The notes under the pieces were generated by a model. That model had not been told where the DNA came from. It made no database searches and saw only the letters and a list, made by a program, of their open reading frames with translations. Positions 1 through 11,305 of a DNA stretch of 64,000 bases are shown piece by piece. The position numbers and the translations under genes are program-made. The stretch spans positions 202,351,501 through 202,415,500 of the forward strand of contig NC_134139.1 in NCBI RefSeq assembly GCF_033958435.1, written 5' to 3'. Origin of the DNA: Carettochelys insculpta. Taxonomy: Eukaryota > Chordata > Testudines > Carettochelyidae. The stretch's first letter is position 1. The number at the start of each line of letters is the position of its first letter.

Positions 1-1770
1 CCCCATAGCCACTCACGCCTGCTCACGCCCTCCACAGCCACTCACGCCTGCTCGCGCCCCTCCACAGCCACTCACACCGCCCCATAGCCACTCACGCCCG
101 CTCACGCCCTCCACAGCCACTCACGCCTGCTCACGCCCCTCCACAGCCACTCACACCGCCCCATAGCCACTCACGCCTGCTCACGCAGTCCACAGCCACT
201 CACACCACCCCATAGCCACTCACACCTGCTCGCGCCCCTCCACAGCCACTCACACCGCCCCATAGCCACTCACGCCTGCTCACGCCCCTCCACAGCCACT
301 CACTCCGCCCCATAGCCACTCACACCTGCTCACGCCCCTTCACAGCTACTCACACCACCCCATAGCCACTCACGCCTGCTCACGCCCCTCCATAGCCACT
401 CACACCACCCCATAGCCACTCACGCCCCTCCACAGCCACTCACGCCCACTCACACCCTCCACAGCCACTCACACCTGCTCACGCCCCTTCACAGCCACTC
501 ACACCGCCCCATAGCCACTCACGCCTGCTCACGCCCCTCCACAGCCACTCACACCTCCCCATAGCCACTCACACCTTCTCACGCCCCTCCACAGCCACTC
601 ACACCGCCTCATAGCCACTCACGTCTGCTCATGTCCCTTCACAGCCACTCACACCGCCCCATAGCCACTCACACCTGCTCACGCCCCTTCACAGCCACTC
701 ACAACACTCCTGCAGCCACTCACGCCTGCTCACACCCCTCCACAGCAACTCACACCACCCCTGGAGCCACTCATGCCTGCTCACACCCCTTCACAGCCAC
801 TCACACCCCTTCACAGCCACTCACAATGCTCCTGCAGCCACTCACACACTACATCGCTGTCCACAATCATTCATACCTATTTGCACACTCACCCCCACAG
901 ATACTCACACCAGCCCTGCAGCCCCTCACACACTCACACCCCTGCAACTACTCCCACCCACTCACACTCACCCACAGCCACTTACACCCCCACTCACACT
1001 GTCCCCCACATTCATGCTCACTGCCCACAGCTTCTCACACCCACTCACATACTCACACCACCCCACAGCCATTCACACCTGCTCCCATGCTCACCCGCCA
1101 TACCTAGTCACACTGCTCCTGCAGCTGCTCACACACGTGCTCCCCCACAGCCACTCACTCGCTCACTCAGTCCCTGGAGCCAGTCACACCCACTTGCACA
1201 CTCACCCCTCAACAGGTGCACACATGCACAGGCACTCAGACTGCCCCCACAGCTTTTCACACCCACTCACAGCGCGCCCTGCAGCCGCTTAATGCACCTG
1301 CTCTCACCCACTCACCCCTCACAATTACTCACACCTGCTTGTACCACTCACACTCAGCCTCCACCGCCACACTGTCTTGCACACTCACCTGCTTGCACAC
1401 TCACCCTTTGCCTCTTCTTGCACACTCACATGCGCTTGCATACTTACACTCCACCGCTGCAAGTTGCTCACACCCTCCATTCCCCACCAGTTGCTCACAC
1501 TCAGTTCTGGTCTCACTTTGTCCTCTGCCATGTGCTCACACCAGCACACACTCATGCTCAGTCCCCTGGCAGCCACTCACACTCACCCACTCCATAACCC
1601 ATACACACTCACACAGTCTCCTGGGATTCACTCACACACACGTGCTCACACACCCATCATTGTCTCCCCCTCCACCTGTGTTCACACCCCTCTAGGTTCA
1701 TTCATCTCCCTCTTTCTCATCCGTACACGCACCCTGGCATTCACACACCCATAGCCTTAGACACAATCCC
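1..1770. repeat. Degenerate CACTCAC-based minisatellite
   Basis: The run repeats short blocks such as CCACAGCCACTCAC, CCCCATAGCCACTCAC and GCCTGCTCACGCCCCT in variable order, giving higher-order periods near 49 and 80 bp on the left and decaying after about 850. It begins before the window. It lies inside STMN4 intron 2. Open frames across it (His/Ser/Pro/Thr-rich) are by-products of the repeat. Confidence 0.95.
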
Positions 1771-1774
1771 TCTT

Positions 1775-2645
1775 ACACACACAGGCCAATGGTCACTCAT
1801 CCATCTCCTTGCCCCTTAGCTCCTCTAGCTTCTTCCAAGGCTCCTTTCGCTCACACGTTGGCCACATCACCGCATCAGTCCAAGCACAAACCAGCAGATT
1901 TTAAGGGTCTCTGGCAAGGAGGCGACAGGCTGGACGGGCTTACCCTGGGCAGCATGGCACAGAGGGGCCGTGGCTGGGGATGCCCGGGGAGTGCTTAGCT
2001 TACCAGGATGCCCTGTGAATACCTAGCCGCAAGCAATGGCCTGTGACGGGCAAAGCCCAGCTTAGAATGGCTAAGAGCGAATCAGGGATTGTTTCGTTGT
2101 CTGGGAGGATGAACCGAAAAATCTGGGGAAAAAAATCAGTTTGGCTCCAAGTGAAGCTGAATTATTTGGGGTTTTCTCGCTGACAGGGAGTCAGCAAAAC
2201 AATCACGTGGCACAAAATGGTGTGTTTGACCCCCATATAACAGGATTTTCCATCCTGTTCCAAATGGTTTCCTGGGGACCGGGTATTTTTCATCTCTTTC
2301 TCTGTTTAGTTGAATAACATACTGTTGCACAGGTTCAAAAAAGCTTTTTGCCCAACACAAACTATTTGCTGAATTCAATCTGAATTCAACAGCAGCTTCA
2401 TTGACTAGAAAAAAAATATATTTTTGGTGAATTTGCTGCTAATTACACCCTGGTAAAGGGGGCAACATCCAATTGGAGGGATTGATTCCCCTGGAGGATA
2501 ACAGCCTACTACTGCTATTTGAAGGGGGGAAAAAAACACCCAGCTCTGAGCATTGGGGTGGATCACAACCTCAGCAGAAGTCAGCAATGTGACATTGTTG
2601 CAAAATAAACAAACGCAGTTTTAGGTTGCATTAACAGAGGCGCAT
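1775..2645. other. Unassigned STMN4 intron 2 sequence
   Basis: Base composition becomes AT-richer from about 2040. I recognise no repeat family and no exon. Confidence 0.5.
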
Positions 2646-2649
2646 CGTG

Positions 2650-3207
2650 CAAGTCCTAGGAGGTGATAGCTCTGCTTACTCAGCGCTGGTTAGGCGTCTG
2701 CGGGAGTGCTGTGTCCAGGTTTGGTCACCTATGTACAGAAAAGATGTAGGGACTCTGGAAAGATGCAGAGGCACGCAACCGAGAGGATCAAAGGGATGGA
2801 CTGCAGACATCTGAGCAGAGGCTGAAGAAACTGGGTGTGTTTAGTTTGGCAAAGAGGAGTTGGGGGGGGACGTGATACTGTCTCCAGACACTTGAAAAGC
2901 TGCCAGAAACAGACGAAAAAGCTGTTCTGTCTTGCCACCAGGGGAAGGACAAGAGACAATGAGTTCAAACCCCAGCAGAGCACATTTGGACTAAATCTGA
3001 GGAAAAACTTCCCAGCGGTGAGAGCAGGGGACAACCAACAGAGACCTGCAGAGGCCATGGAAGCTCCTCTCCTGGAGGGTTTCAGCAGGAGGCTGGAGAG
3101 CCAGCTGTATGGGAGGGACTGGACACCATTAGCCCTGCAACTCAGACTAGGTCACCCTGGCGGTCCTGTCTAGCACTCTGGAGCTAGCCCGTGATTCTAT
3201 CATTCAG
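2650..3207 (+). mobile_element. CR1 LINE, 5'-truncated 3' part
   Basis: The order of landmarks is that of the CR1 pol carboxy end: GTGTCCAGGTTTGG, GAGAGGATCAAAGG, GTTTAGTTTGGCAAAGAGG, a TCTGAGGAAAAACTT block, a CTGGAGGGTTTCAGCAGG block and a terminal GTGATTCTATCAT. The reading frame is broken. It lies antisense in STMN4 intron 2. Confidence 0.88.
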
Positions 3208-4462
3208 AGCAGAAGGAGAAACCATGCATGGTACAATGCAGCCAAGAGCCCAGGATTCAGTATGAGCCAGTCCCTGTGACCACCAGGGAAGCCAAGCTCC
3301 TGGGACCAGCATCTTTCAGAGCGACCTGGCACCGCACACAACACAAGAACGGATGGTGTAAGGGGCGCAGGGGTGGGGGCAGCTGAGCGGGGCACTCTGA
3401 GGATAATTGCTCCCAATTCCGGTCTGCTGGTGCGAGTCACCTGGAAGGATCCATTAAGTCGTGGCTTCCTAAAGTAAATCTGTGGAAACACCCACCGCCG
3501 GTGCCTTGCGTTTCATCCTCCCCTGCTTGTGGGAGCCAGATCTGAGCTTGTTCTCATGGCCTGGTATCTGCAGAGCAGCTGCAAGGAGCGCTGGCCTTCA
3601 GAAAGCACCTAGGAAACCCTGCGCCCTGTCCCCAGATCCTTATCATCCAAATAAGATGACAGGAGACTCAGAGATCATTTCTGTCTGTGACAGCGGCCAA
3701 TGCTTCAGCCATGGAAAAATTTCTTTGTGCCCCAGGGAAGGGGGGCGAATTTTTTCCTGATCCCAAGTGGTGATCCATCTGTACCAGGAAGTATGAGGGT
3801 GGATGACCCTGATCATTGTTATCCTTGTCAAAGACTGTTCTTCATCATGTAAATGCCCAGGACGGGGGTTTTAAACTGTGCTAAGCTAAGAGCAATTAAC
3901 AAGAGTGGGTTCTGCAGTTAATTATATGCCAAGCAAGGAAGGTGTCAGGCAATCGTTAAGGAAATAACAAGCAGATGTGACCTATATTGTTGGCTAAGTA
4001 ATACGCCAGCTACGGCGGCGGTGTCCCAGTCCAGATGCCAGTCTGCCCAGAGGATAACAACCTCCCACTGCTACCAGGAAACGGAGTCTCTCCCTTAGCT
4101 GAAGCACATTTAGGATGGAAGGTGTGTGCGGCGTGCTCGAGCTGATTGCACTCTTCCACCCTGGTTATTAAGGGGTTTCCCACCTGTTCCCAGGAGAGTC
4201 TTGTGAATCCACAATGCCAAATTTGGCAGTTTAATCCCCTGTGCTGCCAGCCCCAGGCCGGTCTGGATCTGTTTGGGTCAGCAGGTGCAAATCTCCCTGG
4301 AGGGGACCCAGGCTGATCCACCCTGAGGTTTGCTGTGTGGGAGGCAGGCCAGGCAAGCTCCCAGGACAGATGGTGACCCCTGGAAGAGCAGCTGTTTCCC
4401 CCATAGCCATCCCTTCATAATCCCAGAAGGAATTAAGGTGCACTGATGGGCCAGTGACCTAC
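3208..4462. other. STMN4 intron 2, proximal part; nothing assigned
   Basis: No exon, known repeat or RNA gene is recognisable. The longest minus-strand frames (for example 4010-4321) have no family resemblance. Confidence 0.5.
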
Positions 4463-4558
4463 CTTCATATTTATAGGCTGGTTTGTTCAAGGGATCGGCC
4501 AGGAAGCAGGAGCAGAACAAGGACACGAGGGGGAGCTCCTTCATCTTCTCTTTGTACG
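4463..4558 (-). CDS. STMN4: STMN4 second coding exon (A domain)
   Basis: A 96-bp exon with acceptor TTTTCACAG|CGTAC and donor GAAG|GTAGGT. It completes the alanine codon G|CG from exon 1 and ends in phase 1, which fits the next exon beginning CA GAC (ADTVDLNW in the family). It contains the Cys-Ser-Cys membrane-anchoring site. Confidence 0.95.
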
Positions 4559-5414
4559 CTGTGAAAACACCATCCTGAGAGTCACTCTTTGCAGCCTGGG
4601 CTGATGACCAGAGAACCCCTCCTGCTTTGACTTATCCCAGATCCCCACACAATACCCCCTGAGCAAAGTGCAGCCACTTCTTGGGTGGAGCAGTTGCAGC
4701 TAACTGGGGCACACGAGTGCTACAGGCAAGTGGGGGAAATGGACTCCGGAGCCAAACCTCTGGATGAACAGATCCATTGGAGGGCAAGTATTTCAAACCC
4801 CCTGCTCTATGCCATCTCCTCCAGCAGTAAAACTGGGGGAAGGGGTGGCTGAGACAGGTTGCGTGCTACTGGGTTTGGCAAACACCTTGTAACGCAACCA
4901 CATGTCACTTTTCACTCCACTGTCAAGGCTATCACAGTCGTTAGCCGCAGGACCTAAGGACCTAAGGCAAGTGTCACTATCCCGGGGAGAGTGAGGCACA
5001 GAGTGACCACCCCCACATTTTACCCTGTTGGAGTTGTAATAGTGAGGCTGGATCTGCCGAGCTCTGCTGGGGTGTAGCAAAACCCCAGGATCAGGAGAAG
5101 CTAAGATCTGATCACAAAAGGCCCTGCCCGCTGCTGCCCCCTGTGTCTTCTGAGCAGCAGGGGCCAGTTCGAACAGGGGGCTCTCAGGAAATGCAAAAGG
5201 AACGGTGGGTGAGGGCAGCGAGTCTGGGCACCTGCCAGGGACCTAGAGGGGGTGGCCGTGTGGCCATGTCTTGTGTCCTCTGGCCCTGCCGGCAACTAAC
5301 GGAGACAAAGGCCATTGCCCGTCCTGCAGCAAAGGGGTCAGAGCTGGACACCAGCTGCGCTAGCAGGTGGCACTAGGGGCCACGTCTGGGCACGTCCATA
5401 CCGGCCAGTGTCAT
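4463..5414 (-). CDS. STMN4: STMN4 (stathmin-4/RB3), 5' part only: first two coding exons
   Basis: Coding segments 5414-5402 and 4558-4463 join to 36 residues plus one base: MTLAA, then [18 protein letters not shown], then [13 protein letters not shown]. This is the stathmin-4 amino-terminal A domain; C20 and C22 are the cysteines that are palmitoylated in the SCG10/RB3 group to anchor the protein to Golgi and vesicle membranes. Stathmins bind tubulin dimers and promote microtubule turnover, here in neurons (family knowledge). Residues 31-32 are Pro-Ala where the mammalian protein, as I recall it, has Ser-Ser. The gene runs leftward, and the tubulin-binding stathmin-like exons are not in bases 1-4462, so they lie beyond the left edge. 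The gene is incomplete because of the window, not because it is broken. TRIM35 lies upstream on the same strand. Confidence 0.93.
4559..5401 (-). other. STMN4: STMN4 intron 1 (843 bp)
   Basis: Bounded by the donor G|GTATGG and the acceptor TTTTCACAG. No repeat recognised inside. Confidence 0.85.
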
Positions 5415-5473
5415 GGTGATCCGGTTCCTTCGGCAGGCAGGGAAACAAGCACGGCTGACAGCTCTCTCAGCGC
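5402..5473 (-). CDS. STMN4: STMN4 first coding exon (13 coding bases plus 5' UTR)
   Basis: ATG is at 5414-5412. Thirteen bases (M-T-L-A plus G) precede the donor G|GTATGG at 5402/5401. Upstream on the minus strand, CTCCTCAG at 5481-5474 is a good acceptor, so the exon probably starts at 5473 with about 59 bases of 5' UTR, and a separate non-coding exon would then lie further right. The coding part is certain once joined to the next exon; the 5' boundary is inferred. Confidence 0.85.
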
Positions 5474-6590
5474 CTGAGGAGCAAAGAGAGGCGATGGTTA
5501 GAGCTCCCCAGGGCTCCTGTTCCCCCCGGGGACACAGCCAGACCTCTGCAAGGGACCGCTTGGCAAGCACTCTGCCCATGCAGCAAACCTGCCCAGCCGC
5601 TTAGCCAGCGTCACAAAGGGATACTCAGACACTCCGGCGGATTCACCCCCTTCCCAGCCACTTCTCTGAGCAAAACGCCGTGTTCTCACGCTCTCCCACC
5701 CAGCGAAACCCAGCAGAGATGCAAACACCATCGGGGCCCCTCAGACACCCTGCCCGTGCTCTCCACATACCACCCACTCACCCAACCACAGAACATGCGC
5801 CGCCTCCCTGCCCAGGAGCCCCCTACGCCCCCCTTCCCCAGGCTCACTGCCAGCCCACACCCTCCCCAGGTGCTTCCCAGAACCAATCAGCTGCACTGCG
5901 AGACCGGTGGGATGGTCCCCACTGTGCAAGTGAGACCAGCAAGGCCCCAAGGGACGTCAGGGGCACAGAAATGACCTGGCAGGGAGAGAACCGGGAGTCC
6001 TGTGTTACTGCCTAACAGCTTCCCGGTGTAAACACCACTGTTCATGGACCGGCCCTTACATCCCCCCGCCACACCCTGTCACCACTGCAAGCCTGGCGGG
6101 GAGGAGACCCAAAAGGGGGAAGGCTGGTGTCAATCCCCACAGCAGGCGCAGGCCCACAGGAGGCTGGGGAGGAGAAGCCGCACTGGCAGGCCCCCAGGCA
6201 AGGAAGGTGGATGTTAATTAGGGGTGGCTTGGAGAAGGTGGGCACAAGCCCAGCTAGTGCAAGGCCAACAAGCCACGCTAGCCCCATGCCCTGCAGCCCC
6301 CCTGCTGGGGCTGAGCTGGGAATTACTCCCCACTCCCCCAGCTCCGACAGGCTCACAGGGGCCTTGGGTCCCAGAGGCCGACGCGGTTGCCTGGTGACTG
6401 TATTCAGTGGCAGCTTTATCGTCTCTCCCGTCCACTCAGCCCGTGGGCTGCTCCTGCGGCCCAGCGCAGGGTGAGACCAGCCAGGGCGGTGGGGGATGCG
6501 CAGAGCTCGTGGGAACATAAGGGAGAAACTGAAACTGCAGCAGCAGGAGCTCTGTACTCCTCTGCCAATGATCCCCACGCCCGAGCTGCA
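5474..6590. other. Sequence immediately upstream of STMN4 coding exon 1
   Basis: C-rich on the plus strand with no recognised repeat or exon. It may hold STMN4 5' intron or promoter sequence; no clear CpG island is seen. Confidence 0.4.
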
Positions 6591-6595
6591 GCCCG

Positions 6596-8300
6596 GGGCT
6601 CCACCAGCCACGGTTCCCCGGCCCTCGATCCCACCCCACAGCCCCGGCTCCACCAGCCACGGCTCCCCCACCCCTCGATCCCTCCCCACAGCCCCAGCTC
6701 CACCAGCCACGGCTCCCCGGCCCTCGATCCCACCCCACAGCCCCAGCTCCACCAGCCACGGCTCCCCGGCCCTCGATCCCACCCCACAGCCCCGGCTCCA
6801 CCAGCCACGGCTCCCCCAGCCCTCGATCCCACCCCACAGCCCCGGCTCCACCAGCCACGGCTCCCCGGCCCTCGATCCCACCCCACAGCCCCGGCTCCAC
6901 CAGCCACGGCTCCCCGGCCCTCGATCCCACCCCACAGCCCCGGCTCCACCAGCCACGGCTCCCCGGCCCTCGATCCCACCCCACAGCCCCGGCTCCACCA
7001 GCCACGGCTCCCCCACCCCTCGATCCCACCCCACAGCCCCGGCTCCACCAGCCACGGCTCCCCAGCCCTCAATCCCACCCCACAGCCCCGGCTCCACCAG
7101 CCACGGCTCCCCAGCCCTCAATCCCACCCCACAGCCCCGGCTCCACCAGCCACGGCTCCCCCACCCCTCGATCCCACCCCACAGCCCCGGCTCCACCAGC
7201 CACGGCTCCCCGGCCCTCGATCCCACCCCACAGCCCCGGCTCCACCAGCCACGGCTCCCCGGCCCTCGATCCCTCCCCACAGCCCCGGCTCCACCAGCCA
7301 CGGCTCCCTGGCCGTCGATCCCACCCCACAGCCCCGGCTCCACCAGCCACGGCTCCCCGGCCCTCGATCCCTCCCCACAGCCCCGGCTCCACCAGCCACG
7401 GCTCCCCCAGCCCTCGATCCCACCCCACAGCCCCGGCTCCACCAGCCACGGCTCCCCGGCCCTCGATCCCACCCCACAGCCCCGGCTCCACCAGCCACGG
7501 CTCCCCCACCCCTCGATCCCACCCCACAGCCCCGGCTCCACCAGCCACGGCTCCCCAGCCCTCAATCCCACCCCACAGCCCCAGCTCCACCAGCCATGGC
7601 TCCCCAGCCCTCAATCCCACCCCACAGCCCTGGCTCCACCAGCCACAGCTCCCCAGCCCTCGATCCCACCCCACAGCCCCGGCTCCACCAGCCACGGCTC
7701 CCCGGCCGTCGATCCCACCCCACAGCCCTGGCTCCACCAGCCACAGCTCCCCAGCCCTCGATCCCACCCAACAGCCCCGGGTCCACCAGCCACGGCTCCC
7801 CCAGCCCTCGATCCCACCCCACAGCCCCGTCTCCACCAGCCACGGCTCCCCGGCCCTCGATCCCACCCAACAGCCCCGGCTCCACCAGCCATGGCTCCCC
7901 CAGCCCTCGATCCCACCCCACAGCCCCGGCTCCACCAGCCACGGCTCCCCGGCCCTCGATCCCACCCCACAGCCCCGGCTCCACCAGCCACGGCTCCCTG
8001 GCCCTTGATCCCATCCCACAGCCCCGGCTCCACCAGCCACGGCTCCCCACCCCCTAATCCCAACCCCACAGCTCGCAGCTATTCCAGCCATGGCTCCCCC
8101 ACCTCCTAACCCCACCCCACAGCCCCCGGCTCTTCCAGACATGGCTCCCTACCCCCTAATCCCAACCCCACAGCTCGCAGCTATTCCAGCCATGGCTCCC
8201 CCACCTCCTAACCCCACCCCACAGCCCCCGGCTATTCCAGACACGGCTCCCCACCCCTCAATCCCGACCCCCAGCGCCCGGCTGTTCCAGCCACATCTCC
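6596..8300. repeat. 49-50-bp GC-rich minisatellite, about 30 copies, with a diverged 51-bp block at the right end
   Basis: The unit reads GGCTCCACCAGCCACGG, then CTCCCCGGCCCTCGATC, then CCACCCCACAGCCCC, and repeats every 49-50 bp from about 6596 to 8060. From about 8060 to 8300 a related unit uses CAGCTATTCCAGCCATGG and CTCTTCCAGACATGG. Adjacent copies differ by a few bases and by one-base length changes. The minus strand is rich in G runs (GGGGCTGTGGGGTGGG). It starts about 1.1 kb upstream of the STMN4 start codon. Long open frames on both strands follow from absence of stops in the unit, not from coding. Confidence 0.97.
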
Positions 8301-9129
8301 CTACACATTGCTGTGCCAATGCCTCCCAGTCCTGACCTGCTCCTTGCTGTGCTATGCCAGGTCACACCAACCTACTCTGCTTTTGCAGCTGCATGACATG
8401 ACACGTGTCCCGTACTGATGGTGCCGGCTGAGCCGTGTGTGAGAAGCCCAGCACCAGTGAGCAGGGGCCATTGTTGGCCAGCTTGCGGGGGTGGGCAAAT
8501 CAGGACAATACAAGCTGTTATTTCGGAAGCCAATCAAAACAAAGACTAAATCTGGGCCCCTGGAGCAGACAAAGCCACTGTTCTTACCCCCTGCAGCGAA
8601 GGAGGAGATGCCACACAAGGGCCTAGGCCCCACAGCCCGGTGCATTGCACAGCGCCAGTGGTGCCCTGGGAGACGCTGTGCATTCAGCACAGCAGGGCCC
8701 AGGTGGGGCAGGGCTCCCTGCTGGAACATCCCACCAGATTGCACTGTGGCTCTGTGCAGGGCATGCCTGGGGTGCTCTGGTTAGCCAGCTGAAATCCCCG
8801 CAGCAGGAGGGCGTGCCCCATGGCACACTCCAGCCACCTGCCTTGGGCAGCAGCCTCAGGCACACAAGGGTTTTCCAGGGCTCCTCCTGGGAGAACCACA
8901 CTAAAGGATCGAAGCACCAGCGTGCTCCACAGCTGCCACATGTCAAAGCTCAGCTGGATCACAGGCCCCCGGAGCAATGCCCCAGTGGCTGGGCATCTGC
9001 TGTCTCTCCCTGGGGCAGATGACTTGCTAAGGGCACCCACACCAGGCCTTGCTGGCTGACCCGTGAACTGGCGTCACGTTGCTAATGCCCAGCCGTGAGG
9101 CTCCGCTGTGGCACATGCAGCCCCAAACT
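8301..9129. other. Intergenic, nothing assigned
   Basis: Mixed sequence without recognised exon or repeat. Confidence 0.4.
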
Positions 9130-9137
9130 GGCACAAG

Positions 9138-9323
9138 CTGCCTTCTCCGTAAGCTGAGCACATGGGCAACCACCCAGGAGAGAGTCAGGTGCTGCCCAGC
9201 TGATTAGCAGAGCGCCCCCACCTGCAGCAGGTTTCCATTGGTGGTGCACATCGGCACATGCCTCGGTGTATGCAACAAAATTTATTCTGCCCAGGGATGG
9301 GAAAAGTATCAGAAGGAACCCTG
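9138..9323 (+). mobile_element. Non-autonomous hAT-type element, family A copy 1
   Basis: Internal landmarks are GTAAGCTGAGC, CAGGTGCTGCCCAGCTGATTAGCAG, GGTGGTGCACATC and ATTTATTCTGCCCAGGGATGG. The ends are flanked by GGCACAAG (9130-9137) and GTCACAAG (9324-9331), a 7/8 match to an 8-bp target duplication, which is the hAT signature. Six more copies lie in the window. Confidence 0.8.
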
Positions 9324-9379
9324 GTCACAAGCCTGTCCATCTGTACAGTCTAGGCTTCAGATTCCATGCCTGCCTCTGA

Positions 9380-9475
9380 CTCTGACTCCCCTCCACCGAA
9401 CCGGGCAAGTTGTTGTGCCTCAGTTTACCCATCTGTAAAATGGGAGTAACTGTTTCCTACGTGGATGGAGAGGCT
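9380..9475 (-). repeat. MIR/CORE-SINE-like fragment
   Basis: GTGCCTCAGTTTACCCATCTGTAAAATGGG is the classic reverse-complement MIR tract. Confidence 0.7.
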
Positions 9476-9479
9476 GGGA

Positions 9480-10279
9480 AGGTCATAGAATGAGTCTGAT
9501 TGATCGTCAGCGATTTGCGGTGTGGACTATAGTTTATGTTTGTGGTTCAAATGAGTGTGACCATATTCCCAGTGTGAGGGAGGAGGGGCAGCTGCCTGTG
9601 CAGATCAATGCTGATCCTACTGCAGCGCACAGGAGCGTGGAGGGAGCTGGTGCCCAGTGTCCTGGGTCATGGCCCATCTCTGACCACCCTTGCATGTCTG
9701 TTGGTGGTGGCACAGCAGACAGCCCATTGCACCAGCCAGGCTGGGGGTCAGGAAAGATACCAGAGTCGCTCGATCTGTTAAAGGAGGATGGGGTGTTGGT
9801 GGCTGGGGGAGGGGTGCAGGAGAGATGGGGGCTGCAGGGACATGTAGGCTTTGCTCCAGGATGTCAGCGGTTAAAGCAGCATCCTCAGCTCCACCCTCCT
9901 CTTGGCTTGCAAAGTGCAGGAGCCAAGTCACTGCGCCAGGGCTGGTGCAGGGACTGGACTGGCCCATGGCCCCGGGTGGTGCCAGCTGTGGCCCCCCGGG
10001 TACCTCCTGGTGTTCTGCACTGCCTCTGAGAACCAGCAGCTCCAAGGAGAACACAGTGCCATGTAAACAAACCCCCACAAGAGGAAAGAGGAACCCAAAC
10101 AATGGGCACTGCTTTGTGCCAGGCCTGGGGTGCCAGCTGTGAGCGGCATGCTGACAATGGATGGATTGTTGCCTCCAGCTGGGGGAACAGGCTGCATCTG
10201 AAGCCATGGCAGGGTTGCAGGGTGGCATGCTGAGCCCCATCTGATCTCACACACACACTCACACATGCTTTGGACGGAA
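9480..10279. other. Intergenic, nothing assigned
   Basis: No recognised repeat or exon. Confidence 0.4.
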
Positions 10280-11018
10280 GAATCCCAAGCATTGTTATAG
10301 GCTGGGGACCGACTGGCTCAGCAGCAGTACAGCGGAAAGGGACCTTTGGGTTATGGTGGATGAGAGGCTGGATATGAGTCAACAGTGTGCCCTTGTAGCC
10401 AAGAAGGCTAAAGGCATACTAGGGTGCATTAGGAGGAGCACTCAGAGCAGATCTAGAGAAGTGGTTGTTCCTCTTTTTTCGGCACTGGTGAGGCCACCTC
10501 TGGAATATTGTAGCCAGTTTTGGGACCCCCAATATAAAAAGGATGTGAATGTGCTGGAGCAGGTTCAGCAGAGGATAACAGAAATGATTAAGGGGCTGGA
10601 GCACATGAGCTACGAGGAGCGGCTGAGGGATTTGGGCTTGTTTAGTTTACAGAAGAGAAGACTGAAGGGTGATTTAATAGCAGCCTTCAACTTCCTGAAG
10701 GGGAGCTCTAGAGAGGATGGTGAGAAACTGTTCTCAGAGGTGTTAGATATCAGAACAAGGAGCAATGGTCTGAAGTTACAGAAGGAGAGGTGGAGGTTGG
10801 ATATTAGGAAGAACTATTTCACCAGGAAGGTGGTGACGCACTGGAATGTGTTGCCTAGAGAGGTGGTGAATTCTCCATCCCTGGAGGCTTTTAAGTCCGG
10901 GCTTGACAAGGTCCTGGCTGCGCTGATTTAGTGGGGGCTGATCCTGCTTTGGGCAGGGGGCTGGACTCAATGACCTCCTGAGGTCCCTTCCCGCCCTGGC
11001 ATTCTGTGATTATATGAC
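10280..11018 (+). mobile_element. CR1 LINE 3' end with a 192-codon open pol carboxy-terminal frame
   Basis: The open frame 10353-10931 encodes the end of the CR1 ORF2 protein. Family landmarks in order are SRSREVVVPLFSALVRPPLE, the EERLRDLGLFSLQKRRLKGD block, the RTRSNGLKLQ block, RLDIRKNYFTRKVV and SPSLEAFKSGLD. The frame has no stop until the natural one. The 3' tail follows with GGGCTGGACTCAATGACCTC and ends ATTCTGTGATTATATGA, the CR1 8-bp-repeat type end. It is 5' truncated and not autonomous. Its intact frame suggests it is younger than the other CR1 pieces. Confidence 0.93.
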
Positions 11019-11305
11019 TTGAGCCCCTCGCAGCTCCCAGGGGGGTCCAGAAGCCGGGGTCTGCCCGTTAATAGCCAGGTGTGGAGAAGAGCCGGCAGGC
11101 CTGGACAGAACAATGCAGCCGGGAGCTGCTGGCCATAGAACCCACCAACTAACATGGCAGCAGGTATTGTAGGCCAGGGCAGGTTAGGTATCCCCGAACA
11201 GCCAGGTGTGGCCCCATCCACGCCCGCCTCCAGCCCAGGACTCCAGGGTGCTGGGGCTGCCCACTCAGTGCTCTGAAGCTGGAGGTGCTGGGGCCACCTA
11301 CATGG
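11019..11305. other. Intergenic, nothing assigned
   Basis: No recognised exon or repeat apart from the lead-in to the tandem array on the right. Confidence 0.4.

Noticed and set aside
631..1754. His/Ser/Pro/Thr-rich open frames in the first 1.8 kb
   Set aside because: They are translations of the CACTCAC minisatellite in three frames and have no splice or domain support.
1..4462. Further STMN4 exons (stathmin-like domain)
   Set aside because: I searched the minus strand for a continuation like ADTVDLNW or the SLD helix and found none.
6042..8142. Open frames of 200-556 residues on both strands
   Set aside because: All are readings of the 50-bp minisatellite; several overlap in different frames on both strands.
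10353..10931. A host gene encoding a 192-residue protein
   Set aside because: The sequence is the carboxy end of the CR1 ORF2 protein followed by the CR1 3' tail.
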